Assembly: GCF_902859745.1 (NCBI RefSeq)
Contig: NZ_CADIJW010000057.1
Location: 1-33,091, forward strand
Source: Achromobacter dolens
GTDB taxonomy: Bacteria; Pseudomonadota; Gammaproteobacteria; Burkholderiales; Burkholderiaceae_B
Reading direction: 5' to 3'
Length of the DNA: 33,091 nt
In this document: piece after piece, positions 8,270-16,677 of the stretch
Numbering within the stretch: position 1 is the first letter of the stretch
Layout of the letters: each line of letters opens with the position of its first letter
The notes under the pieces: generated by a model
The model's database searches: none
Told to the model about the DNA's origin: nothing
The model's input: the letters and a program-made list of their open reading frames with translations, nothing else
Position numbers and translations under genes: made by a program

Positions 8270-9064
8270 TCACGGGCGCCAGCGCGGCGCGCGCTTTTGC
8301 AGGAAGGCGTCGATGCCTTCAGCCGCGTCCTCTTCCATCATGTTGCGCGCCATGACTTCGGCGGCGTATTCGTAGGCCTCGGCCTGCGCCATCTGGCGCT
8401 GTGCGTAGAACATGCGCTTGCCGTGGCGGATCGCGGCGGGGCTCTTGGATGCGATCACGTCGGCCAGCGCCTGGACCCGCGCGTCCAGCTCCGCGTCCGG
8501 CGCGACGTCGTTCAGCAGGCCCCAGTCGCACGCCTGCGCGGCGTCGATGAAGCGCGCGGTCACCAGCATTTCGAAGGCACGCTTGGTCGACACGTTGCGG
8601 CTCAGCGCCACCGCCGGCGTGGAACAGAACAGGCCGGCATTGATGCCGGAGACGGCGAAGCGCGCGCTGTCGGCGGCCACGGCCAGGTCGCAGCTCGCCA
8701 CCAATTGGCAGCCCGCCGCGGTGGCCACCCCGCGGACCTTGGCGATGACCGGCACTGGCAGGGCCTGCAGGCCCTGCATGACGCCGCCGCACTTGCGGAA
8801 CAGCGCCAGGTAGTAATCGAACGCGGGCTGGCTGCGCATTTCGCGCAGGTCGTGGCCGGCGCAGAACGCGCGGCCGGCCGATTCCAGGATCACGCAGCGC
8901 AGGCCGGGTTCACGGGCGAGCGCGTCGATGCGCGCGCGCAGCGCGTCCAGCAAGCCCTCGGACAACGCATTGAATTGCGCGGGCCGGTTCAACCGCAGCG
9001 TGGCGATGCCATCGCGCATCGTGTGCAACAGCAAGGGGTCCTGGGGCAGGGCATCGGCGGGCAT
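8270..9064 (-). CDS. Enoyl-CoA hydratase/isomerase-family protein (ECHDC3-like crotonase)
   Basis: The 264-residue protein has the crotonase fold signatures: LNRPAQFNALS (about 25-35), the CoA/oxyanion loop FCAGHDLREM (67-76) and ATAAGCQLVASCDLA (114-128). The segment INAGLFCSTPAVALSR (141-156) followed by FEMLVTARFI is typical of the ECHDC3-like subgroup. The family's first catalytic Glu (the QPE motif of classical hydratases) is replaced by SG at about 139-140, while the second (E165 in AFEML) is kept, so it may not be a simple hydratase. A GGAG five bases upstream supports the start at 9064. It converges with chrA, nine bases apart. Confidence 0.88.
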   Translation of the reverse strand: MPADALPQDPLLLHTMRDGIATLRLNRPAQFNALSEGLLDALRARIDALAREPGLRCVILESAGRAFCAGHDLREMRSQPAFDYYLALFRKCGGVMQGLQALPVPVIAKVRGVATAAGCQLVASCDLAVAADSARFAVSGINAGLFCSTPAVALSRNVSTKRAFEMLVTARFIDAAQACDWGLLNDVAPDAELDARVQALADVIASKSPAAIRHGKRMFYAQRQMAQAEAYEYAAEVMARNMMEEDAAEGIDAFLQKRAPRWRP

Positions 9065-9153
9065 GGCGTCTCCGAAAGGGGGGCTGGCCTCCACGATAGC
9101 AGGCTGGCGCCGCCTGCGGACCGGCGCGACCCATGCGGGGCGATTGGCGGGGC

Positions 9154-10077
9154 CTAGCCGTCGATCGCGCCGGGCAGCCCGTTGGCGCCGCGGATCGCTT
9201 CGATCAGGCGGCTCAGCGCGGGCGCCAGTTGCCGCCGGCTGGGGTAGTACATGACCAGCGGCGCGCCCGCTGGCGACCACTCGTCCAGCACGCGCCGCAG
9301 GCGTCCGGCGCGCAGGTGCGGCTCCGCGCAGCGCTCCAGGCAATAGGCCAGGCCGATGCCGTCCAGCGCGGCGTCCAGCGCCATGTCGGTTTCGTTCACG
9401 ATCAGCGCGCCGGGCACGTCGATGGCGTGCGCGCGCGGCGGCTGCCCGAGTTCCCAGCGGTACATGGTCTGGTCGCCGAGCCGCAGCCGGATGCAGGCGT
9501 GGCGCAACAGGTCCTCGGGCGTCCTGGGCGTGCCGTGGCGGCCGAGATAGGCGGGCGCGCCCACCACCACCCAGCGCAATGGCGGGGTCAGCGGCGTGCA
9601 GACCATGTCTTGCGGCACCGTGTCGCCGAAGCGAATGCCGGCGTCGAAGCCGGCCTTGACTATGTCGACCATGTTGTTGTCGACCACGACCTCGATCTGC
9701 ACGCCGGGATAGTCGTCGAGGTAGCGAGCCAGCACCGGGCTGAGGAGCAGCCGCGAGGCATCGCGCGGCACGTTGATGCGCAGGCCTCCCAGCGGGCCGC
9801 TGCGGTAGCGGTCCAGCTCCGACAGGGCCGCGCCGATCTCGCCGAAGCTCTGGTCCAGTTGCGCCGCCAAGCGGCTGCCGGCTTCGGTGGGCGCGACCGA
9901 GCGGGTGGTGCGGTTGAGCAGCTTGACGCCCAGGCGATCTTCCAGGTTGCGTAGCGCGTGGCTCAGGGCCGAGGTCGATACGCCCAGTTCGATGGCCGCC
10001 AGGCGGAAACTGCCGCGCCGGCAGATGGCCGCAAAGGCGCTGAGATCGGCCAGGTCGTGGCGGCTGTAGGACGGCAT
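9154..10077 (-). CDS. LysR-family regulator divergent from aldo/keto reductase
   Basis: The 307-residue protein has a LysR winged-helix domain at residues 8-66 (LSAFAAICRRGSFRLAAIELGVS, then ALRNLEDRLGVKLLNRTTRS). An effector-binding domain follows, with FDAGIRFGDTVPQDM at about 145-160, as in the CrgA/DmlR-like subgroup. It is divergent from the aldo/keto reductase at 10166, its most likely target. A 15-bp palindrome lies between them. The effector is unknown. Confidence 0.9.
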   Translation of the reverse strand: MPSYSRHDLADLSAFAAICRRGSFRLAAIELGVSTSALSHALRNLEDRLGVKLLNRTTRSVAPTEAGSRLAAQLDQSFGEIGAALSELDRYRSGPLGGLRINVPRDASRLLLSPVLARYLDDYPGVQIEVVVDNNMVDIVKAGFDAGIRFGDTVPQDMVCTPLTPPLRWVVVGAPAYLGRHGTPRTPEDLLRHACIRLRLGDQTMYRWELGQPPRAHAIDVPGALIVNETDMALDAALDGIGLAYCLERCAEPHLRAGRLRRVLDEWSPAGAPLVMYYPSRRQLAPALSRLIEAIRGANGLPGAIDG

Positions 10078-10105
10078 GAACAGCGGGGCGAAGATGAATA
10101 AATCG

Positions 10106-10120
10106 TTGAATCCGATTCAA
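10106..10120. promoter_or_regulatory. Palindromic LysR-type operator TTGAATC-C-GATTCAA
   Basis: A perfect 7+7 bp inverted repeat with a one-base centre sits in the 88-bp gap between the lysR gene and the aldo/keto reductase gene, 45 bp before the reductase ATG. This is the usual position and form of a LysR activator site, so it is the likely site for the divergent regulator. Confidence 0.6.
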
Positions 10121-10165
10121 TAATACCTGACCTACACTCATCAACCCTTTTGTGTAGGAGAAGTC

Positions 10166-11152
10166 ATGCTGGTCGAGACCATGCGTATTGAAGGCATCCC
10201 CACGCCTGTGTCGAGAATCGGCCTGGGCACGTGGGCGATCGGTGGCTGGATGTGGGGCGGCGCCGATGACTCGGCCTCGATCGCCACCCTGCGCGGCGCG
10301 GTCGAGCGCGGCATCAACCTGATCGACACCGCGCCGGTGTATGGCTTCGGCCATTCCGAGGGAATGGTGGGGCAGGCCCTGGCGGGCATGCGCGACCGGG
10401 CGGTCATCGCCACCAAGGGCGGCCTGGAATGGGCCGGCGAGGGCGTGCGGCGCAACTCCAGCCCGCAGCGGCTGCGGCGCGAGGTGGAGGATTCGCTGCG
10501 CCGCCTGCGCACCGACCGCATCGACCTGTATCAGATCCATTGGCCCGATCCGCTGGTGCCGATCGAGGACACGGCGCGCACGCTGGAAGCGCTGCAGCGC
10601 GAAGGCAAGATCCTGGCGGTGGGGGTGAGCAATTATTCGCCCGAGCAGATGGATGCGTTCCGCGCGGTGCTGCCGCTGGCGTCAGTGCAGCCGCCCTACA
10701 ACCTGTTCGAGCGCGCCATCGAGCGCGACGTGCTGCCCTATGCACGCGAGCACGGGCTGGCCGTGCTGGCCTATGGCGCCTTGTGCCGCGGCCTGCTGTC
10801 GGGTCGCATGACGGTGGACACCACCTTCGGCGCCGACGACCTGCGGGCGGCGGATCCGAAGTTCCGCCGGCCGCGTTTCGACCAGTACGTGCGCGCCACC
10901 AAGGAACTGGAGGCCATGGCGCGGATCCGCTACGACAAGCCGGTGCTGGCCTTGGCGATCCGCTGGGTGCTGGACAGCGGCCCGACCATCGCCCTGTGGG
11001 GCGCGCGCCGTCCCGAACAACTGGACGGCGTGGACCAGGCCTGCGGCTGGCACCTGAGCGACGCCGACATGGCCGACATCGACGAACTGCTGGAAAAGAA
11101 CGTCCTCGATCCTGTCGGCCCCGAGTTCATGGCACCGCGCGCGCGGGAATAG
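10166..11152 (+). CDS. Aldo/keto reductase
   Basis: The 328-residue (beta/alpha)8 oxidoreductase has the catalytic tetrad in family motifs: D54 and Y59 (LIDTAPVYG), K84 (ATKGG) and H125 (YQIHWPD). Members reduce aldehydes and ketones with NADPH in the cytoplasm. The start is fixed by AGGAG (10156-10160) five bases upstream. It is transcribed away from the LysR gene and converges with a second LysR gene 17 bp downstream. The substrate is not evident. Confidence 0.92.
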   Translation: MLVETMRIEGIPTPVSRIGLGTWAIGGWMWGGADDSASIATLRGAVERGINLIDTAPVYGFGHSEGMVGQALAGMRDRAVIATKGGLEWAGEGVRRNSSPQRLRREVEDSLRRLRTDRIDLYQIHWPDPLVPIEDTARTLEALQREGKILAVGVSNYSPEQMDAFRAVLPLASVQPPYNLFERAIERDVLPYAREHGLAVLAYGALCRGLLSGRMTVDTTFGADDLRAADPKFRRPRFDQYVRATKELEAMARIRYDKPVLALAIRWVLDSGPTIALWGARRPEQLDGVDQACGWHLSDADMADIDELLEKNVLDPVGPEFMAPRARE

Positions 11153-11169
11153 GCGGCGCCCGCCGCGCC

Positions 11170-12072
11170 TCAGCCGGCCACCTGACCGAGCAGCGCGCGC
11201 AGCCAGCCCAGGCCGGCGTCCGCGTCGGCGCGCTGGTGCCAGATCATCTCGAACGCCAGCGGCGCGATGGCGAATGGCGCCGGCCCCACGGCCAGGCCGG
11301 CCGGCGCCGGCGTCACCGAGCGCCGCGCCACCGTCAGCACCAGGTCGGTGCCGGCCAGCACGGCGGACGCCGCCGTCCAATGCGGCAGCCGCAGCGCCAC
11401 GCGGCGCGACTGGCCGAGGCGGGCCAGCGCCGCGTCCACTTCCGCCGCGCGCTGGTCCTGGCTGGCGGCCGCCAGCACGTGCGGTCGCGCCAGGTAATCC
11501 TCCAATGTCGACGGCAGGCCGGCGGCGGCGTCGGCGACGCAGACGAAGCGCTCTTCGAACAGCACCTCGCGCTGAATGTCGGCGGGGGTCTCGCCGAATA
11601 CGGCCAGCGCCAGGTCGAGCTGGCCGTCGGCCACGCCCGCGATCATGCCGCTACGGCTGGCATAACTGATCTCCAGGTCGATACCCGGCGCGTCGCGCCG
11701 CAGGCGCCGCATCAGCGGCGGCAGCAGCACGCTCGCGCCATAGTCGGACATCGCCAGGCGAAACGCGCGCCGGCTCGCCGCCGGCTCGAACACCGCGCCC
11801 GCCAACAGCCGACGCACCTGCGCCAGCACATCGCGCAGCGGCGCTTCGAGCGCCAGGGCGTGCGGCGTGGGCCGCAGGCCGCCACGGGTGCGATGGAACA
11901 GCGGGTCGCCAAGCAGCGTCCGCAGGCGGGCCAGCGCGTGGCTCATGGCGGGCTGGCTCATCGGCAGACGGGCGGCGGCGCGGGTCAGGTTGCGCTCGTG
12001 CAGCAACGCGTCCAGCACCACCAGCAGATTCAGGTCGATGGCCCGTAAATTATTCACTGGCTGCATATTCAA
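11170..12072 (-). CDS. LysR-family regulator (NodD/PcpR-like) divergent from YdcZ-like transporter
   Basis: The 300-residue regulator has a NodD/LeuO-type helix-turn-helix (RAIDLNLLVVLDALLHE, AAARLPMSQPAMSHALARLR, residues 10-50) and an effector domain ending with the LRALLG helix. It faces the small transporter at 12148 across a 75-bp gap, so that gene is the likely target. The gap contains GATTCAA (12091-12097) and TTGAATC (12131-12137) in inverted orientation. Confidence 0.9.
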   Translation of the reverse strand: MNMQPVNNLRAIDLNLLVVLDALLHERNLTRAAARLPMSQPAMSHALARLRTLLGDPLFHRTRGGLRPTPHALALEAPLRDVLAQVRRLLAGAVFEPAASRRAFRLAMSDYGASVLLPPLMRRLRRDAPGIDLEISYASRSGMIAGVADGQLDLALAVFGETPADIQREVLFEERFVCVADAAAGLPSTLEDYLARPHVLAAASQDQRAAEVDAALARLGQSRRVALRLPHWTAASAVLAGTDLVLTVARRSVTPAPAGLAVGPAPFAIAPLAFEMIWHQRADADAGLGWLRALLGQVAG

Positions 12073-12084
12073 TAGACAAATATC

Positions 12085-12141
12085 GAATTGGATTCAACGG
12101 TTGACGAATAAGAGAATAAAGCCAATCCTCTTGAATCGGAG
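12085..12141. promoter_or_regulatory. Divergent control region with inverted TTGAATC half-sites and ribosome site
   Basis: GATTCAA at 12091-12097 and TTGAATC at 12131-12137 form a widely spaced inverted pair. On the minus strand 12097-12085 reads TTGAATCCAATTC, one mismatch from TTGAATCCGATTC at 10106-10118 in the other LysR intergenic region. GGAG at 12138-12141 is the ribosome site for the TTG start at 12148. Confidence 0.4.
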
Positions 12142-12147
12142 CAAACC

Positions 12148-12621
12148 TTGAATACCACGACCTTCTACGCCGTTCCCGCCGCCATCCTGGCGGGCGCGCT
12201 GGTGCCTATCCAGGCCGGCGCCAATGCCGCCCTGGGCCGTCACCTGGGGCATCCGCTGTGGGCCACCATGGTCTCGCTGGCCATCAGCGCCATCGCCGCG
12301 ATGGCGGTGATGGCGGTTCTGCGCGTGCCGGCGCCGAGCTTTGCCGAGATCGGCCGGCTGCCGTGGTGGGGCTGGACCGGCGGGCTGGCCGGCGTGTTCT
12401 ACATCACGGCGGCGCTGATGCTGGCGCCGCGCCTGGGCGCGGGCGCCTTCCTGGCGGCGGTGATCGCCGGCCAGATGCTGGCGGCGCTGCTGCTGGACCG
12501 CTATGCGTTGGTGGGCTTCGTCGGCAGCGCGCTCAATCCCGGCCGGCTGGCGGGCGCGGCCCTGATCGCCGCCGGCGCGCTGTTGATGCACCTGTCGAAC
12601 GCGCCGCGCGCGGCGGCGTGA
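12148..12621 (+). CDS. Small inner-membrane transporter, YdcZ/DUF606 family (DMT superfamily)
   Basis: The 157-residue protein has five predicted membrane helices and the DUF606 N-terminal signature (LAGALVPIQAGANAALGRHLGH). This family belongs to the drug/metabolite transporter superfamily and often works as pairs or duplicated halves; here only one copy is present. The start is TTG at 12148, supported by GGAG six bases upstream and by lack of any ATG before the first helix. It is likely controlled by the divergent LysR. It converges with the Bcr/CflA gene. Confidence 0.85.
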   Translation: MNTTTFYAVPAAILAGALVPIQAGANAALGRHLGHPLWATMVSLAISAIAAMAVMAVLRVPAPSFAEIGRLPWWGWTGGLAGVFYITAALMLAPRLGAGAFLAAVIAGQMLAALLLDRYALVGFVGSALNPGRLAGAALIAAGALLMHLSNAPRAAA

Positions 12622-12622
12622 G

Positions 12623-12640
12623 CCACGCCGGACGGCGTGG
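12623..12640. terminator. Hairpin between convergent genes, possible terminator
   Basis: CCACGCC (12623-12629) pairs with GGCGTGG (12634-12640) around a GGAC loop, directly after the YdcZ-like stop and ten bases before the end of the Bcr/CflA gene. No T run follows on either strand, so activity as an intrinsic terminator is uncertain. Confidence 0.35.
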
Positions 12641-12649
12641 GCCGGGCGC

Positions 12650-13855
12650 TCAGTGCGAAGACGCGGCGACGCGGCGGGCCATCACGCCCGACAGGCAGAG
12701 CAGCGGCCCCACGATCACTACGCCGATCAGGCCCATCGCCGCTTGCGGGGCCACACCCTGGTCCAGCAGGGCGGTGGCGATGACAGCCGAGCCGCTCATC
12801 TGGAACAGCCCATAGACCGCGGCGGCGGTGCCGGCGCGATCGGCGAAGGGTTCCAGCGCCAGGCTCAGCGCCGAACCCAGCGCCAGCGAAAAGCCGACGG
12901 TGAGCACCGCCACCGGCAGCATGAAAATCCAAGCGGCCGCGGGCGCCCAGCGCCAGGCGGCCAGGTGCAGCAGCGCGGCCGCCAGCAGCGCCATCATGCC
13001 GACCCGCAGCATGGCATAGCGGCCGAAGCGCGCAATGAACACCGGCGCCAGGAAGAACGCCGCGATGTTGATGGCGGCGTTGCCGCCAAACCAGGCTGAA
13101 AACCCCAGCTCCGAATAGCCGAGCTGCTGCACCAGCACCACCGGCGCGGCCGACACGAACACCAGGATCATGGCCATGCCGGCCATGCCGAAAATGGCGA
13201 AGTAAAGGAAGCGGCCGCTGGCCGCAATGGGCGCGTAGCGGCGCAGGCTGTACAGGGGCGTGCCGCGCGCCGGCGCGGCCGCGCGGGTTTCGGTGAAACG
13301 CCGCGCCAGCAACGCGGCCAGCGCCAGTGCGAACAGCACCATGAAGACGAAGGTGCTGCGCCAGCCGGCATGCACCGCCAGCGCGCCGCCCAGCATCGGC
13401 GCCAGCGCCGGCACCGTGCACAATGCGCCGTTCAGATAGCTGTAGACACGCGCCCCGACCGCCGGGCTGAAGCGGTCGCGCACCGCCGCGAATGCCACCA
13501 GCGAAGCCGAGCAGGCGCCCAGGCCCTGGATCACGCGGGCCGCGTAGAACAGCTCCAGCGTATTGGCCGCGGCGCCCAGCGCCGACCCGGCCAGGTAGGC
13601 CAGCGCGCCGCCCAGCGCCACCGGCCGGCGGCCATGGCGGTCGGCCAGCGGGCCGATCAGGATCTGGCCGACGCCGACCGAGAAGATGAAGAGGGTGATG
13701 CTGGCCTGCAGCGCGCTGATCGATTGGCCGAAGCCGACGGCCATGGCGGGCAGGGAGGGCAGGTAGATGTCGATGCCCATCGGTGTCAGGGTGACCAGGC
13801 CCATCAGGAGGCCGATCAGCCAGCGTTGGCTGCGGGCGGGTAATACAGACTTCAT
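12650..13855 (-). CDS. Bcr/CflA-family multidrug exporter (MFS, DHA1)
   Basis: The 401-residue protein has twelve predicted helices and the DHA1/Bcr signatures: TPMGIDIYLPSLPAMA (about 24-39), the motif-A segment GPLADRHGRRPVALGG (about 68-83) and the helix-5 motif PALAPMLGGAL (about 148-158). Such proteins export drugs such as bicyclomycin or chloramphenicol in exchange for protons. The substrate here is unknown. It is divergent from the SelW-like gene, about 90-100 bp away. Confidence 0.9.
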   Translation of the reverse strand: MKSVLPARSQRWLIGLLMGLVTLTPMGIDIYLPSLPAMAVGFGQSISALQASITLFIFSVGVGQILIGPLADRHGRRPVALGGALAYLAGSALGAAANTLELFYAARVIQGLGACSASLVAFAAVRDRFSPAVGARVYSYLNGALCTVPALAPMLGGALAVHAGWRSTFVFMVLFALALAALLARRFTETRAAAPARGTPLYSLRRYAPIAASGRFLYFAIFGMAGMAMILVFVSAAPVVLVQQLGYSELGFSAWFGGNAAINIAAFFLAPVFIARFGRYAMLRVGMMALLAAALLHLAAWRWAPAAAWIFMLPVAVLTVGFSLALGSALSLALEPFADRAGTAAAVYGLFQMSGSAVIATALLDQGVAPQAAMGLIGVVIVGPLLCLSGVMARRVAASSH

Positions 13856-13956
13856 TGGCGGACTCGGGGCGCACCGCGCGCGCGGGAAAACCTGACATTA
13901 TCCACGACTGGCGATCCGCGCCGCCCGCCCCTGGCTGGCGTAGAATGATCCGCGCC

Positions 13957-14289
13957 ATGCAGACCGCCACCCAGCCCGACGCTCATCGTCCCCGCATCGT
14001 CATCCTCTACTGCACCCAGTGCCAATGGCTGCTGCGCGCCGGCTGGATGGCGCAGGAGCTGCTGTCCACGTTCTCCACCGACCTGGGCGAGGTGGTGCTG
14101 CAGCCCGGCACCGGCGGCATCTTCCAGATCACCTACGATGGCGAACTGATTTGGGACCGCAAGCGCGACGGCGGTTTTCCGGAAGCCAAGGTGCTCAAGC
14201 AGCGGGTGCGCGACCGGCTCGATCCGGGCCGGCCGCTGGGCCATATCGATGGCCACGTCGTGGGGCCGGCGGCGCCGCCCGAGGCCTAG
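13957..14289 (+). CDS. SelT/SelW/SelH-like thioredoxin-fold protein (Cys form)
   Basis: The 110-residue protein has a CxxC redox motif (C19-TQ-C22 in VILYCTQCQW) and the family block LQPGTGGIFQITYDGELIWDRKRDGGFPEAK at about 48-78. Bacterial homologues of selenoprotein W use Cys in place of selenocysteine, as here. The role is thought to be redox but no substrate is established. An in-frame ATG at 13945 is possible; neither start has a strong ribosome site, and 13957 leaves an N-terminus closer to the family. Confidence 0.85.
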   Translation: MQTATQPDAHRPRIVILYCTQCQWLLRAGWMAQELLSTFSTDLGEVVLQPGTGGIFQITYDGELIWDRKRDGGFPEAKVLKQRVRDRLDPGRPLGHIDGHVVGPAAPPEA

Positions 14290-14330
14290 CGGGCCGTTGT
14301 CCGCCCGCGCGACGAGTCTTTCGCGCCAGG

Positions 14331-14356
14331 AAAAACAGCCGCCCGAGGGCGGCTGT
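14331..14356 (-). terminator. Intrinsic terminator of the tctBA operon
   Basis: ACAGCCGCC (14335-14343) pairs with GGCGGCTGT (14348-14356). Read on the minus strand the hairpin is followed by a T run (complement of AAAAA at 14331-14335). It lies 22 bp beyond the tctA stop. On the plus strand there is no T tract, so it mainly serves the leftward operon. Confidence 0.8.
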
Positions 14357-14377
14357 GGGTCACACCGTCGAGGCCGG

Positions 14378-15907
14378 TCAGGCCGCCGTGCGCGCTTGTT
14401 CCAGTGCGGCTTGCGCCTTGTGCTTCTGCCTCACGGCCGACACCAGCAGCAACGCGATCAGCATCACGCAGGCCAGCACGAAGCCCAGGCTGATCGGGCG
14501 CGTCACGAAGATCGACAGGTCGCCGCGCGACAGCAGCAGGGCGCGGCGGAAATTCTCTTCCACCATCGGCCCGAGCACGAAGCCCAGCAGCAGCGGCGCC
14601 GGTTCGAAGCGCAGTCGGATCAGCGCATAGCCCGCCGCCCCGAACAAGGTCACCATGCCCACGTCGAACAGGTTGTTGTTGGTGCTATAGACGCCGACGC
14701 AGACGAAGAACAGCGCCGCCGGGAACAGATAGCGGAACGGCACGGTCAACAGGCGCACCCACATGCCGATCAGCGGCAGGTTCAGCAGCAACAGCAGCAC
14801 GTTGCCAACCCAGAAACTGGCGATCAGCCCCCAGAACATGTCGGCGTGCTCGACCATCATCTGCGGACCCGGCTGGATGCCGTGAATGATCAGCGCGCCC
14901 AGCATCAGCGCCATCACCGGGTCGCCCGGGATGCCCAGGCTCATGGTGGGGATGAAGCTGGTCTGGGTCGAGGCGCTGGTGGCGGCCTCGGGGCCGGCGA
15001 TGCCCTCGATGGCGCCGCGACCGAAGCGGCGCGGCTCGCGTGCCACCTTCTTTTCCACCGCGTACGAGATGAACGAGGCGATGGTCGGGCCGGTGCCCGG
15101 CAGGATGCCGAAGGCCGCGCCGATGGCGGTGCCGCGCACCAGGGCGCCGCGCGACTGCTTGATGTCGCCGGCCTCGGGCCGCATCGACTTCATGCTGACC
15201 TTGGTGCTGGTGACCTTGGTGTCGCCGCCGATCTGGTTGATGTTCTTGAGGAAGTCGGCCACGCCGAACAGGCCCATCGCCAGCGCCACGATCTGCAGGC
15301 CGTCGCTCAGTTCGAGGATGCCGAAGTGAAAGCGCATGGTGCCGGTGTTGACGTCGGTGCCGATCACGCCCAGCAGCAGGCCGACCACCACCATCGCCAC
15401 GCCCTTGATCGCCGAGCCCTTGGCCAGCGTGGCCCCGGCCAGCAGGCCCAGCATCATCATCGAGAAATACTCGGCCGGGCCGAACTTGAAGGCCACGTCG
15501 ACCAGCAGCGGCGAGAACAGGATCATCGCCAGGATGCCGACGGACGCGCCGCAGAACGACGAGAACATCAGCATGAACAGCGCCGAGCCGGCCTTGCCGT
15601 TGCGCGCCAGCGGATTGCCGTCCAGGCAGGCCACGGCGTGCGAGGCGGTGCCCGGCAGGTTCAGCATGATCGAGGTGATGCCGCCGCCGTACTGCGAGCC
15701 GTAGTAGATGCCCGACAGCATCACCAGCGCGGCGGTCGGGGTCATGGTGTAGGTCAGCGGCAACAGGATCGAGATGGCGGCCAGCACGCCCATGCCCGGC
15801 AGCACGCCGATCAGGTTGCCCATGAACACGCCGAACACGGCCCACAGCAGGTTGTCGAGCGCGAACGCGACCGAAAAGCCATGCATCAGGTTATTGAGGA
15901 TTTCCAT
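14378..15907 (-). CDS. tctA: Tripartite tricarboxylate transporter, large permease TctA
   Basis: The 509-residue membrane protein carries TctA signatures: GNLIGVLPGMGVLAAISILLP at about 30-50, SGIYYGSQYGGGITSIMLNLPG at about 65-86 and GILPGTGPTIASFISYAVEKK at about 260-280. It is the 10-12 helix channel subunit of a TTT importer that takes up carboxylates with a proton or sodium gradient. It starts three bases after the tctB stop. The cognate periplasmic receptor TctC is not next to it. Substrate unknown. Confidence 0.93.
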   Translation of the reverse strand: MEILNNLMHGFSVAFALDNLLWAVFGVFMGNLIGVLPGMGVLAAISILLPLTYTMTPTAALVMLSGIYYGSQYGGGITSIMLNLPGTASHAVACLDGNPLARNGKAGSALFMLMFSSFCGASVGILAMILFSPLLVDVAFKFGPAEYFSMMMLGLLAGATLAKGSAIKGVAMVVVGLLLGVIGTDVNTGTMRFHFGILELSDGLQIVALAMGLFGVADFLKNINQIGGDTKVTSTKVSMKSMRPEAGDIKQSRGALVRGTAIGAAFGILPGTGPTIASFISYAVEKKVAREPRRFGRGAIEGIAGPEAATSASTQTSFIPTMSLGIPGDPVMALMLGALIIHGIQPGPQMMVEHADMFWGLIASFWVGNVLLLLLNLPLIGMWVRLLTVPFRYLFPAALFFVCVGVYSTNNNLFDVGMVTLFGAAGYALIRLRFEPAPLLLGFVLGPMVEENFRRALLLSRGDLSIFVTRPISLGFVLACVMLIALLLVSAVRQKHKAQAALEQARTAA

Positions 15908-15910
15908 CGA

Positions 15911-16381
15911 TCAGCCCCAGCGGAACAGCGGAAACTGCAACTGCAGCGCCCACGAGAAAACGGCCACGCCGAGAATGGTCACCCCCACGGCCAGCAGCGC
16001 GGCGCTGCGCGGCGTGTGCTGGCGATCGCCCATGGCCGAGATGAAGACCAGCGCGAAGGTGGCGGGCACGAGGCCGCCATACTTGCCCAGCAGGATGAAG
16101 GTCAGGAGACCGCCGATGATGCACCCCCAGCCGCGCCACTCGGGCGGCGGGACCTCTTCGGCGTCCTCTTCCGTAATCATTGGCGAGTAGGCCATGCGCG
16201 CGATGATCAGGCCCAGCAGGACCAGCAGCACGCCGAGAATGGCGGGAAACAGGCCGGGGCCCATGCGGGCCAGGCTGCCCAGGGTGTACGTGGATGCCTG
16301 CGCGATGGCGCCCAGGCCGAGCACGATCATCGTGCCCGCGGCCCACGCCTCGCGCTTGATGACGCTGCGTCTTGATTGCAT
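15911..16381 (-). CDS. tctB: Tripartite tricarboxylate transporter, small permease TctB
   Basis: The 156-residue protein has four hydrophobic helices and the TctB pattern (GLGAIAQASTYTLGSLARMGPGLFPAILG near the N-terminus). It is first in the operon with tctA. Two ATGs compete: 16390 lies only one base from GGAGG, while 16381 lies ten bases from it, so 16381 is preferred. Upstream, 16391-16677 has no gene and holds an inverted repeat and the promoter region. Confidence 0.88.
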   Translation of the reverse strand: MQSRRSVIKREAWAAGTMIVLGLGAIAQASTYTLGSLARMGPGLFPAILGVLLVLLGLIIARMAYSPMITEEDAEEVPPPEWRGWGCIIGGLLTFILLGKYGGLVPATFALVFISAMGDRQHTPRSAALLAVGVTILGVAVFSWALQLQFPLFRWG

Positions 16382-16408
16382 TGGATTCATTCCTCCCTTT
16401 GTTGTGGT

Positions 16409-16440
16409 TTTCATTCGGACTGACTTCGGCCTGAATGAAA
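16409..16440. promoter_or_regulatory. Inverted repeat upstream of tctB (operator candidate)
   Basis: TTTCATTC (16409-16416) and GAATGAAA (16433-16440) form a perfect 8+8 bp inverted repeat with a 16-bp spacer, 28 bp upstream of the tctB ATG. Tct systems are often controlled by a two-component pair (TctDE) or LysR regulator, but none is adjacent. The remaining region to 16677 is AT-rich near 16470-16560, then GC-rich with a GGGCGTC/GACGCCC hairpin (16621-16637) after the DUF1348 gene that lacks a T tract. Confidence 0.4.
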
Positions 16441-16677
16441 GCTGACATTCCAATGAATGCGGGAGTCTAAGAATCCAAACTTCCGAATACCTTTCAGGAA
16501 ATGGAAAAAAATTCCACGCAAGGCGGAGCGCGTGGAAAAAACACGGGAAATCCCTAGGGGCCGTTAACGCTGATCGTCGAGCCCGGGACCGCGAGGCCCG
16601 CTTGTCGCCGCCGCGAGGCGGGGCGTCGACGACGCCCTGCGGGCAAGGGGCTCGCCGCCGAGCGTCGCACCGTGGGT

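Noticed and set aside
14249-16375. 708-codon plus-strand frame opposite tctBA
   Set aside because: The product is rich in Gln/His/Arg/Ala with no domain; tctA and tctB are well supported on the other strand.
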